A stretch of DNA of 64,000 nucleotides, taken from contig CM070638.1 of assembly GCA_036346255.1 (NCBI GenBank), positions 36,828,394 through 36,892,393 on the forward strand. Direction: 5' to 3'. The position numbers and the translations under genes are program-made. Shown one piece after another: positions 45,640 to 56,699 of this stretch. The notes beneath the pieces are model-generated. The model was not told the origin of the DNA. It ran no database searches and saw only the letters and a program-made list of their open reading frames with translations. The number at the start of each line of letters is the position of its first letter. Within the stretch, counting starts at the first letter, position 1. This DNA is from Ampelocalamus luodianensis (lineage: Eukaryota; Streptophyta; Magnoliopsida; Poales; Poaceae).

Positions 45640-48600
45640 TGTAACATCCCAAAATTTGTCTTTTCAAAAATATTTTGAGTAGTTTAGGTCCCACGAAAAT
45701 TTCACCAATTTTTATTTGAATTAATAAAGCTTAATTGGGATTTTTTTAAAATTCAAAATATTTAATTTGACTAATCTAAACATTAATTAAATAAAAACCT
45801 ATGTTATTTGGCTTCCTTGTGTTTCAAGGAATTTTTGGGTATTTTTCTGATATTTTTTCAGATTTTTTTGCTATTTATTTGATCTCCTTGATTTTTGGCC
45901 TTTTATTTAATTCCGAACATCCTTCCTTTTCTCTCTCCTCTCAGCTGCTACAGTACCAAACACGGTTACTTTTCATCGTCGTTTCAAACCGAACAACCAA
46001 AGAGTCCATTGCGTGTACGCTTCTCAACCAAAAGCTTCTAAAAATCATATCTTCCTCCTCGGTTCATATAAAAGCAAACCGTTCGCGTCCAAACGTCTGT
46101 CTTGATATCCTCTTTCAATCCCCCAAATAAGTTTCCTCCAAATCGATCTACTTTTGTCACAATCTGCAAAATATCGAGCTCCAACCGAAGGTCTTCTCCG
46201 GCGAGTTGCGCCTCCATCAGACGTCCTCCGGTCGAACCGTCTGCGGTGTTAAGTTCACGTCATCACGTTCTACGTCAAGCTTCCTTCCCCTTTGCCCGAA
46301 GATCGTCGGAGCACCGTCGGCCATGTCAAGCCATAAAGTTGAAACGTGTTCATCGCATTCCTTGCCTCCTCGGTGAGTTTTTCCAAAATCCGATCGCGTT
46401 ATCTCGTGCCCTTTGTTGATACCTATTTTTTTCCATCTTTTAGATTCAAGTTTCATCCACCATGTGTCGAGAATCGAGAGTTCTCTTTCGTCTTGACCTT
46501 CTCCCTTCTCCGGCCAATTACTCCGCAATCGTTGATCCCCTGCCTTCAACTCCACCACTGTTTGGTTCACGTCGTCACGTTCTACGCCATGCTCACCTCC
46601 CTTTTCGCAGAGAATCACCCGAAGTGGTACGCGCCCCTGAGGTCGTTGCCGTCGCCGTTCTTCGCCCTGCCGCTAGCACATGGAGCCGAATCTTGATGTC
46701 TGGACCGCATCATCCTCTCTGCCTCGTTGTTACCTTTCCATTTTGCCCCTTCGTCGCCGCTGGTTTGCTTCCGTTCGCCATCAACCCCTTGCGCCATGAA
46801 TCAACCGAGCCTCTGATCACTATTCATGTCTCTCGATGATTCTCTGTGTCCATACGTGTGTTTCTCAGTTTGTCTTTCCTTCTCTGTTGTGCACCGATGC
46901 GTGTGTCCAAATCTTCTTTTTCTCTCTATTTTCTTTGTTAATTCTTGCTCTAATATTTGCTTTGCCACCACTGTACCAAATCCTTTGCCGCCTTGCGCCA
47001 TAAACAGTAGCAGCCATTGTTCCTCTGTTGCTTCCTATTCTTTGTTGAAGCTCGCCTTGTTCTCTGATTCATCTTCTCTCAATCTTTATTTTCTTTCCCT
47101 TCCATGTGGACCCATTTGCCATTCAATCAATCCAAACCAAATAGTTCTCTCTCAATTGCATGTAGACCCCACGTGTCAGCCTCCCAATTAAAAACCATAA
47201 TTATTTCTCTCACTTACATGCGGGTCCCGCATGTCAGTCAAACCTTGGTCAAACCCTAGTTCATGAGTTTGGTCCACCGTGTGCTAGCATCTCTTTGTGG
47301 ACCTGGTCCATAGACCAGTGGCCCACATGTCAACACCCAATCCTATTTTTGGAAATTAAATTAATTCTTGAAAAATCCTTTTATCTCATTGGTCTTGCAT
47401 GTCGCTCTCTCTACCTTATTTTTGGAATTAATTTAATTCTAGAAATTCATAAATATCAGTAGGTTCCACCTGTCATACACTCATCTATTTTTTTAATATT
47501 TTTAGAATAGAATATTATGTGAATATTCCGTAGACCCCAATTGTCAATTTCTCTCTCTTTTCCTTTTTCATCATTTCATGTGAATTTCAATCTTCTGAGA
47601 GTCCATTCTTCTTCATCCGAACTTTGATTGAATCCATTCAAGTTTCTAAATTCATTAGCTACCTTCCAGTACTATTCAATTTTAATTTGGAGTTTATTTG
47701 ATTTTTTTTTTGAATTTTGTTTGTTTTGCACGTTCTTTCTCGTTAGACGCCGAAGTCCTGGAATCGTCCAAAGGAGCTGAAGGTCAAGCAAGTAGAAGGT
47801 TAAAATTAAATAAGATCATCATTGTTATAGCAAAACAAGTTATACCTTTGATCATATTGAATCCTAGTTTTGAAAATTATATTGATTCAAATTATTGCAT
47901 GTACTTTAAATGTTTATTTAAATGCTTTTCGGATTAGATATTAATCCAAATTGTTATATCCACCTTTCTTATTGTTATGCCATGATCTTTTGTCACCCTA
48001 GATTGGTTCATTATTTATTGGTATTATTGTAGCACCGACGTGGGTTGGTTAGATACGATTAGATTGCTTAGCCATGCAACGAGTCATCATTTCATGTGAG
48101 TTGCAATTATAAATTTGACTAAGTGAATATGGAACTATGTGATAAAACTGTGTGCTGTGTGCTATTACTCATTGATGGCATGTGTTGCACTTAACCAACT
48201 TGGTGATAAAAGATTTAGACTAAGGCAAATGGTGGATACTAAGTGACATGGTGGAGCTATGTGCATGGGAATAATAATTTTCATGGCATAGTTAGAAAGT
48301 GAAAGTCTTGCTTTGGTCAATTAAGGACTTAACTTTGTGCGCCATTGAACTAAATCTTACTGTACGACCACATGTCTGGTATGGGAGGGGTTTAACTTAG
48401 TAAATTATGAAATCTTGGCATTGACTACTCAGCTAGTAGGTTTGGTTTTGTGCCAGGGTAGAGGTGTGTTTCTACCTATGTGGCGATTCACATTTATGAG
48501 CGGTTCGCCGTCTTCAGGTCCAATGGTGTGTGATGTGCTAATTTCCTGTGTGGGCTTTAGTGTCATCGGTAAAGCACGCTGGAGTGTCAATGTTTGAGAT

Positions 48601-49386
48601 GAAGTTTCAGAAAAGTTTTGTTATGATTAGTACTAGCTACACTGATTATATCGTGTGGGTAAAGTGTACAACATCAGAGTGTTAAACAATCTACTCGAAT
48701 AGCCACGTCCACGGTCATGGACATGCCCGGGGATTTCACGCGAGAGGTAGATTTTCATAAAAACAACTGGGAATGGACAGCTGTGTGATCTAAGTCATAT
48801 GGTTGTCCGAAAGAATTTGATTAGGCTTTGTGTTCTTTGTGAAAACAATTGTTAAAATTATTATTGTTTATTTGTTTTGAATTATACTTTTAATCTATTA
48901 TTTATATTCAATTGCAAATGTTGTATTTCTGCAAAATAACCACATAAGCCATTTCCTTTGGAATAAGCCATCATCTATATTTGCATTCTATGGTATGACT
49001 TGCAAGTACGGTTGTGTACTCATTCTTGCTATAATCAATCAATAGAAGTGGAGGAATCGTCGGTCGACAAAGTCTATTTCAAGGATCGTGGAGAACTAGG
49101 TCACGCAACCCCAGTCGATTGCCTGCGGGCATGTGGATGGGCTTCACTGAAGTTATTTCATTATGTTCCGCTGCAGCTTAATTGAGCTATTCGCCTTCTG
49201 AGGCGTTAATTGTAAGCTTTGACCTTAAGGTCGTTACTATGATATTTATTGTTATTTATCTATTTATTAGTCATCCTTGTATATGAAAATGATATTTTAT
49301 CGATGTTGCCACTGTGTGCACTAGTATGATCCTAGACTGGTATAGTATACATAGAGGGTCCAGGATTGTATTTTTGGGCCCCGACA
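45640..49386 (+). mobile_element. Solo LTR, about 3.75 kb, gypsy (Tekay-like)
   Basis: It starts TGTAACATCCCAAAATTTG and ends TTGGGCCCCGACA. The flanking 5-mers are CTATG (45635-45639) and CTACG (49387-49391), identical at 4 of 5 positions. It contains typical long-LTR landmarks: the GACGCCGAAGTCCTGGAATC stretch (47748), and the TACGGTTGTGTACTC and CTTTGACCTTAAGGTCGTTA words near its 3' end. No pol sequence lies inside, so it is a solo LTR. Confidence 0.8.
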
Positions 49387-49391
49387 CTACG

Positions 49392-49885
49392 TTGGTCTCC
49401 AGTCGTGATGTAGACGCTGGTGTTGGAGGAGACACGGGCGAAGAAGTGGGCGATGAAGACTTGTATTGATTGCCACGAGTACCTGGCCGACTAGGTGGAA
49501 GAGGTCGAAAGCGAGGAGGAGGAGAACGTGGAAACAACTAGTTCTGCAAATGAGGAAGATGGAGAAGCTACTACGGGAGGAGCTGTTGGTGGTGTTGTGA
49601 CCACTGATATTGGTTACGTCGCCTCTAGATTGGACAACGTCGCAACGACATCGCTGGTTTTGCCACAGCCAGAGGGGGCTGAGTGGGGGTTCAATAAAGA
49701 CACTCTACTCTTAGGGCAGCGCTTCCCTAACAAGAGTGCCGCTCATCATGCTATTGCCAGATACGCCGTTAACATTGGCCGGACGTATCGGGTGCAGAGG
49801 TCCAACCTCGACACCTACATCATTAAGTGTGTTGATGAATCTTGTGCTGGCAAGGTCCGTGTGCTGTGGTTCACGGCCGTAGCCA
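49392..49885 (+). pseudogene. MULE transposase (MURA-like), N-terminal part, cut by CACTA-2
   Basis: An open frame from about 49495 has an acidic start (EEVESEEEENVE). PEGAEWGFNKDTLLLGQRFP and NKSAAHHAIARYAVNIGRTY follow, then IKCVDESCAGKVRVLWFTAVA. This is the N-terminal MuDR DNA-binding-type domain of plant Mutator-like transposases. CACTA-2 is inserted after WFTAVA. The start is not defined by a good ATG; the solo LTR upstream may have displaced it. Confidence 0.8.
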
Positions 49886-49904
49886 CACTACTACAAAACA
49901 GGCA

Positions 49905-50325
49905 ATAGCAGACACTCATCGCGCAGGCGGCCCAAAGGAGCCGTCGGTTGAATCTTATACGACGGTTCCCTTTGAACCGCTCGGGAACTGCTCGTGATAT
50001 GTCCTCATCACGCATTTGTTCTTATTACCAACCGCTTGTGATACTTCACGCACGCATTCGTAATATGAACCGCTCGTGATGAGGACATATCACGCACGGT
50101 TCATATTACGAACCGTCGGAAGTATCACAAACGTTGGTAATAAGAACCGCTCGTGATGAGGACGCTTTATCGCGCACGGTTTGGAAATAAAACCGTCAGG
50201 AAATATCACGAGCGGTTCAATTTGAGAACCGCTCGTAATATACTAGTATCACGACGGCTCTATTAAATAACCGCTTGTGATATTATTATCACGCACGGTT
50301 CCCATATAGAGCCGTCGTGATATCC
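49905..50325. repeat. CACTA-2 array 4 (right subterminal)
   Basis: About ten facing half-site pairs, mostly written CACGCACGG / CCGCTCGTG, plus truncated forms such as CACGCATTTG and CCGTCGTG. Confidence 0.8.
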
Positions 50326-50350
50326 AACCGCTAGGTTCACCATCGCCAAC

Positions 50351-50427
50351 CGTCTCTTCGTCTCGCACGCCGACGATACATGCGTCTCTTCGCCTCACGT
50401 GCGCTTACTCCTAATTCTTGATATAAG
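50351..50427 (+). promoter_or_regulatory. Promoter region of gene C (CACTA-2)
   Basis: Two GTCTCTTCG(T/C)CTC motifs (50352-50365, 50384-50397) are followed by a TATA-like TTGATATAAG (50418-50427), between array 4 and gene C. The layout matches CACTA-1. Confidence 0.5.
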
Positions 50428-50702
50428 ACTAATAATCACCAAGATTAAACTCCTCCCATCGCTCTTCGTCTCACGGTTTTGAGTACGCCAATCGCCAAGG
50501 TTAGCATGCAGAGCGCCAGGCCAGCACCAAGGCGCGAAGGTCGGTGATCGCCGCTCTTTCTCACGATGTCGCCGTCGACATCGCCGGCCGTGGTGGCCGC
50601 GAGCTCTCTCAGCCCATGGAGGACCTATGCACCTACGATTAACGACGCACATCTTTATGTCTACAATATACGCACGTACATACTACTATTTATTCTAACA
50701 TC

Positions 50703-51176
50703 TTGAATGTATGTACGATAGTTGCAAGGCCTTGTACAAGGTGTCCAAGGAACACGCCGTGGGAGGCGCGTGGCGCCGAGCGAGGAGGCGATGAAGTGGC
50801 AGACAACGAGCGCCACTCGCCGCCGCCAACCACCGCCGCCAAGAACCTGTGGGCTTGTTTCATCGCCGGCCTCGGGCTTGTTCGCGCCCAAGACATGCAA
50901 CAGCGCCTCATGTTCCTTGAACGGCAGCCGTGGCCGCCACAAGGCCGCGGCCACGTGCTCGGTCTCCTCTACACGGCCGACGAGACGCGCGACGTTGGGA
51001 AGCACTACATCAGCCAGGTCGAGGACGAGCCGACCGGCGGCGAGTGCGAGACGGCCAAGACCAACCGGGAGTGCAGGCGGTGCCAGAGGCTCGCCGCGGA
51101 CATGGTCCAGCGGCGCGTGGGGAAGAAGGTCGCCACGGGCCGTGTGGACGCTGCCGAGGATGGCCACCGGCACTAG
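50703..51176 (+). CDS. CACTA-2 gene C, unknown function
   Basis: This is the better preserved copy: about 150 codons ending in EDGHRH-stop, with AKNLWACFIAGLGLVRAQDM, QQRLMFLERQPWPPQGRGHV, LGLLYTADETRDVGKHYIS and ECRRCQRLAADMVQRR. The true start is unclear, as the frame opens before the first methionine. The sequence is rich in charged residues and has two nearby cysteines (CRRC). It has no recognised domain. Conservation in both elements at the same place suggests an element gene or an old captured gene fragment carried by the family. Confidence 0.45.
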   Translation: MNVCTIVARPCTRCPRNTPWEARGAERGGDEVADNERHSPPPTTAAKNLWACFIAGLGLVRAQDMQQRLMFLERQPWPPQGRGHVLGLLYTADETRDVGKHYISQVEDEPTGGECETAKTNRECRRCQRLAADMVQRRVGKKVATGRVDAAEDGHRH

Positions 51177-51489
51177 CATTGGTCGGTGTGGAAGGTGGGA
51201 CGACTACGCCGCTTCTCGCAGATGACGATCGCAGATTAGGCATGAGTATACCGTTTCTTTGCAAAAGTGTTAGACTATTTGCCATAAAATTTTAGTTTTT
51301 TAGGTTTCTAGAAAGGTGGTGCAGATGGACTATTTTCCAAATTAAATGAATTTTTAATGCACCAAAATATACGGTCCACAAGGACAGGAGCGATTACAAT
51401 TCCACGTTGACATCAAAATATACGCATTTATATATTACAAGTTCATAACACATGATGTTATGGAATAAATTAATTACAATGGAGAAATT

Positions 51490-54400
51490 TCTTAATTAAA
51501 ATATAGTCCTTCATGATGATCGACGCGCATATAGCTAGCTTCCTCGCTGGGTTCTTCCTCGAGCCTGATGCCGTCTCCAAAAGGAGGCAACTCGTCAAAT
51601 TGATTGTATTCTTCCTCGTCCACTACATTCTCAACTCCGACAATCCTTCTTTTCCATGAAGAACTACGTGACGCTTCTTATTTGCCCGTCGGTTACATAG
51701 AAGACTTGAACAACTTGGTTAGCCAAGACGTAATGGTTCGCCTTTGTATCCGACACGATCGAGGTCCACGGTAGTGACGCCGCATTTGTCGACCTTCACA
51801 TGTGGGAGATGGACCCAACGGCACCAAATAGGGGATCTTGAAAAGCACGTAGTCGAGCTCCCATATCTCCTCTATTTGCCCATAGTACGAGCTCCTCAAA
51901 CCATCGCATCGAATGCATCTATGCGACACCGCTGCAGGATCGTGCTCTTCCTATCCCGAGCCGTGATAAAATGTGTACCCATTTATGTCGATCCTGCCAT
52001 GTGACAATTGTAAATTGTGGCCCTTTGCCAACCATAGCAACGCATCATCACTTGATGACCACCTACCATGATTCGCACCTTTACCCATTCGTTGAACCGA
52101 AGCGGTTGTTTCTCGTGATCCAAACCTCCGACCGTCGGATTCTCATTGGCGCATCATGTCTTTGTGCTCGCCGATGTACGGGGACAGTTGGGTCATGTGT
52201 TGCAAGACCGTGAAATGGGCTTGAGCGCACGATCCGATCGGAGTGATTGATTTCCTTCCGATGGTCCCGATACCATCCGGCCTTCCTCATGACGAGATAG
52301 AGGCACACCTATCGGTTCCACCGAGCCATGTAGTCGACGCAGAACTCAATGACCTCTTCGGTTGCATAACCTTCGATGATGTTGCTCCTCGGTCGAGATC
52401 GATTCGCACGTAGGACTTGAGAATTCCCATATACCTCTCGAACGGGTACATATGATGTAGGAACACAGACCGCATATCTTTATCTCTTTCACAAGATGAA
52501 CAATGAGATGGACCATAATATCGAAAAATGACGGAGGGAAATACATCTCAAGTTGACATAGAGTCGCTCACCACCTCGGCCTATAGAGCATCTAGTCCTT
52601 CGGATCGATGACCTTCTCGAGCAATTAAGTTGAAGAAATAACACACCTCAAGATTGCCACTGACCTTGTTCGGCAAGATACCCCTAATTGCAACAGAAGC
52701 ATTTGTGTCATCAAGACATGACAATCATGAGACTTCATACCAATTAATTTCAAATCTTGCATAGAAACAAGTTTCTTAATGTTAGCGGAGTAACTGACGG
52801 GACTTTGACACCATGCAAGCTTTGGCACAATTCATTTCTCTCGGCCTTGGACATAGTGTAGCAAGTGGTGGAAGGTATGCTCGCCCTTTATCGGTCTCTT
52901 TCGGTGCTAACTCGGTCCTTATGTTCATATCAACCAAGTCGCGTCGCATGCGTTAACACCATCCTTTGCTTTGCCACTAATGTTCAAGAAGAGACCAATC
53001 AAGCTTTCACATACATTCTTCTCCACGCATGACGTCGATGCAAATGACGAACTTCTAAGTGCTCCCAATAAGGCAAGTCCCAAAAATTGACCGCTTCTTC
53101 CGGATGTTCTTCCGACGGGTTTTAATTTACATCCCTTCCCAAGCACAACATCGATATCCTTAACCATATCATAGACCTCTTTCCTCTAAAAGCCCTTGAG
53201 CCGAACTGCCCTCCTTATTTCCGCGAATTGTTTTTTCATCTTGCGGTATGGGTGACTCGGAAGGAACCTACGTGACGCATATACACGCTTTGCGCGAGTT
53301 GTTCACCATACACTCTCCGTAGCATCTAAGCGGTGACAAAGCTTTGGCTCCTTCGCATCAAGTTCGACAGTTACCAAGGGCGGGAAAATCATTGATAGTG
53401 CGTAACAACATGACGCGTAAAGAGAAGTTCTCTCGCTTGTACGCATCCCATACTTGTACCCCTTCGCTCCACAAAGGTCACAAGATCATCCAAGAATGGT
53501 GCTAGGTACACATCAATATCGCTCCTGTGTTGCTTCGCCCTTGGATAAGTAGTGACATCAAAATGTACTTCCGCTTCATACACACCAAGGAGGAAGGTTG
53601 TACATACATAGGTTCACGGGCCATGTGCTATGTCACGCTCATGTTACCGAAAGGATTCATTCCATCCGTACTCAACCCTAACCTTATGTTCCTCGGTTCC
53701 GCACCGAACTCTTTGAAGGTCCGATCGAAGTTTCTCCATCGCAGTAATCAGCAGGTGTCTTAGTTTTCCATCTTTCTTACGCTCCGAAAGTGCCAACGCA
53801 GCAATCTTGCCTCCTTCGGTTCGCAAATAAACGCTTCAAACGTGGGATCACAGCGATACCACAACACCTTAGCAGAGGTCCTTGCTTCACCTTAGCAAGA
53901 TTCTTACGCTTGTATCGGGATTCTTTGCACACGGACATACATGCAAGTCTCGCATACTCTTTACGATACAGATACAATCGTTCGGACATGCATGTATTCT
54001 TTCTACTTCCATTCCCAATGGACAAAGAATCTTCTTGGCTTGGTAGGTGGTGCTGGGCAACACGCTTTCTCCGGAAGAATGTCCGCTAGAGACCTAACAA
54101 CGCCGTGAAACTCTTGTCGGACCAACCATTGCTCGCCTTCAATTTCAGCAGCTCAAGTACGGTTGACAACCTTGTGTATTTCGCTTGCAGCCGTGGAACA
54201 AAGGTTTCCCGAGTCCTCCATTAAGCGCTCGAATTTACAAAACTCTCTCTCATGTAGTTTCTTCGCATCGCGTAGCATCCGATCCAGATTGTCATCGCAC
54301 GACCTATCGCCATCAAAACACACCACATCCGCATATCGCTGACTTCCTCGCCGATGTCATCATTATTAACTTCTGTATAATCGCTCTTCACCGCGGATCG

Positions 54401-54611
54401 TCCAACATGTATACCCTTTTTGAAACCCTTCAATCAAGTGCCCTACGATCTGCGCCGGTTGTTAAAAATCTTCGATTATCGCAATCAATGCATGGATGTA
54501 TATAAATTCTATCCCTTATTCAAGATATCCGCCCGCGCTCTTTTAAAAGCAATCACGCCATTAATGTACTCTTCACTCACACGGTTCGCACTGTACATCC
54601 GCTCGGTCCAT
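51490..54611 (-). pseudogene. CACTA-2 TNP2-type transposase
   Basis: Same protein as at 40363-43500, read from the ATG at 54611. Visible pieces are KPVGRTSGRSGQFLGLALLG, CVEKNVCESLIGLFLNISGK, AKDGVNA, MKSHDCHVLMTQML, FPPSFFDIMVHLIVHLVKEI, YPFERYMGILKSYVRIDLD and EEIWELDYVLFKIPY. Some places broken in CACTA-1 are in frame here (FPPSFFDIM, for example), and the reverse is also true. The gene is divided by many short indels. Confidence 0.85.
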
Positions 54612-55082
54612 CTACGCTACACATGTAACAATTAGTAGTGTTAAATTATATTAATAAACCGCAAATACGTTACTCCTCCTATTAATCGCAAATACGTTAC
54701 TCCTCCTATTAAGCAAATATAAAGAGTTAAAGATCGTTACCCTCGGAGCTCACGATTTAAAATTCCTAATATCCCGCGAGATTCCTCACCGTCCTTCTCC
54801 TGTGCCAATGAACAGGCAAGAGAGCCACAATAAATACACCACTTATCCCACTCACAAAAACACTCATTCACAACACCCAAACCGAGAGCTACCACCAAAG
54901 CCAAGCCTCACAAAGCAAGCATGCATGCAAGCCAATGACCATAAGTTGCTAGGGCAACCCACAACCAAGAACAAGGCAAGTCAAATAAACAAGCCTCCTA
55001 CAACCAACACAGAGCAAAGCTTCTCAAGCCCTCTATTCTAAAGAAGAGATCGAGGCGCTAGGCGGGGCCTCTGCTGGGTCTT

Positions 55083-55094
55083 TATATTTATAGG
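55083..55094 (-). promoter_or_regulatory. TATA box of TNP2 (CACTA-2)
   Basis: On the minus strand CCTATAAATATAAAG follows array 3 directly, as in CACTA-1. Confidence 0.65.
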
Positions 55095-55485
55095 GGTGAA
55101 ATATCATGCAGACGTTCTTATTTCCAACCGTCGGATATTTAGTATATCACAGACGGTTCTACACAAACCGTCTGTGTTGAACTTGCACAGACGGCTCCAT
55201 GTGAAACCGTCTGTGATATACTCAATATCACAGACGGTTAATAATTATAACCGTCTGTGATATACTCAATATCACCGACGGTTCTATTAACAAACCGTCT
55301 GTGATATGGAGTATATCACAGACGGTTATACTTATTAACCGTCTGTGATATTGCGGATATCACAGACGGTTCCACATGGAGCCGTCTGTGATGTTCAACA
55401 CAGACGGTTAGTGAGAGGAACCGTCTGTGATGACGATATTATCACAGATGGTTCTTTATTCAACCGTCTGTGATAGCGTACGGAG
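55095..55485. repeat. CACTA-2 array 3, clean palindromes
   Basis: Here the motif is nearly perfect: repeated ATCACAGACGGTT, 6-10 bp, AACCGTCTGTGAT units, about seven pairs between 55145 and 55475. It shows the likely true family motif, a 13-bp half-site in inverted pairs. Confidence 0.9.
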
Positions 55486-55649
55486 CATGCATATGCGCAA
55501 ATAATTAACAAAATGATTTGCCCAGTAATAAATAGATGATAAAAAAGACCATATCATCACAGACAAAAAGACCATATTTACATCACGCATGCATAATAGA
55601 TCGCCTTATCGCTTTTACATCACGCATTTATAAAAAGGATGAGCGATCC

Positions 55650-56144
55650 TATCTTAGTCTTCAAATCTTCGTGACGCATTCTCGCCGGCCGGTGGGAGCG
55701 GATCACCGATCGCCTCACCAAACGCCCACCGTGACCTTGCACGCCAATTTCCTCTTGTAGATGTTCTGACTCGTAATCAAGTCCCATATAGCCTGCAGGC
55801 CATCAACCCCGGTCTCCACAGCCTCGGCTAGCGGACCCGCCTCCCGCAATGTCGATGTCGCCCTCGACTCTCGGGCTGCATCCTCGTGCGACCAAAGAGT
55901 TCCATAGGACAATCTCCACGACGAGGTTTACTCGCCGGATGCTGGAGAGCCTCGCACTGGTCTGTTGGAGGAGGAGCTCCAATCGACCGATGATCGCCGT
56001 TATGGTCTCCGGTAGATGGGAGGGTCTACAACGGATTGCATTGCGAACAGACGCCTTGTTCGCAGGCTTGGGCTAGGTTGCATCGAGAGGTGCGAGTACA
56101 CAACCAAAATGTAGGCCAAGATAATGGACGAGAGAGGAAGCCAT
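55650..56144 (-). CDS. CACTA-2 gene B, unknown function
   Basis: The ATG at 56144 begins MASSLVHYLGLHFGCVLAP. The protein includes LPETITAIIGRLELLLQQ and, in a shifted frame, EAGPLAEAVETGVDGLQAIW, DLITSQNIYKRKL, then stop. The collinear match to CACTA-1 gene B (38793) argues that it is a real element gene. Its TATA box TTATATAAATAG is at 56214-56224. The family is not recognised. Confidence 0.45.
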
Positions 56145-56279
56145 TTGGAATTTGTGGAGAGAGAGGGGATGATCAAGGAGGTTCGTGAGAAATCCCTTTG
56201 ATAAGGGTTGTCTATTTATATAAAAGCTGGAGCAGGAGACGAAGAGACACTCGCGCGGAGATGAAGGGAATGAGATCCA

Positions 56280-56605
56280 TAGCACGAGCGGCTCTATGAT
56301 GGATCCGTCGCGATATATTACAGACGGCTTTATTAAAGAACCGTCGAGATATCCTCAATATCACAGACGGCTCTATTTAAGCACCGTCGTGATAACATCA
56401 CAGACGGTTTGCTTAAAGAACCGTCGAGATATCCTCAATATCACGCACTTGCCCATTAAAGAACCGTCTATGATATTGAGGATATCTCGCACGTTCTTTA
56501 GCAAACCGTCAGGATATTATCACGCACGGTGCTTAAATAGAGCCGCTCAGGATATTGAGGATATCTCGCACGGTTCTTTAATAGAGCCGTCGTGATATTC
56601 TTTTT
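56280..56605. repeat. CACTA-2 array 2 (between genes B and A)
   Basis: Facing half-site pairs with mixed forms (CACAGACGGCTC, CACGCACTTG, CCGTCGTGATA, CCGTCGAGATA). Genes B (minus) and A (plus) diverge from it. Confidence 0.8.
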
Positions 56606-56699
56606 ATCAAAAGGCGCACTTAGGTTTTGCTCTTTACTCGCCACTTCGCCTCCCGCGCCTTAGGCTCGCGCGCTCTCTCGGGCCTCTAGGGTTCGCCTG

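Noticed and set aside
45801..47191. Several plus-strand frames of 100-130 codons
   Set aside because: They lie within the 3.75 kb solo LTR, are low complexity and match no family.
55095..55485. CRISPR-like array of palindromic repeats
   Set aside because: The repeats are inverted half-site pairs with AT-rich spacers inside a plant CACTA element, next to a TATA box. There are no cas genes and no uniform spacers.
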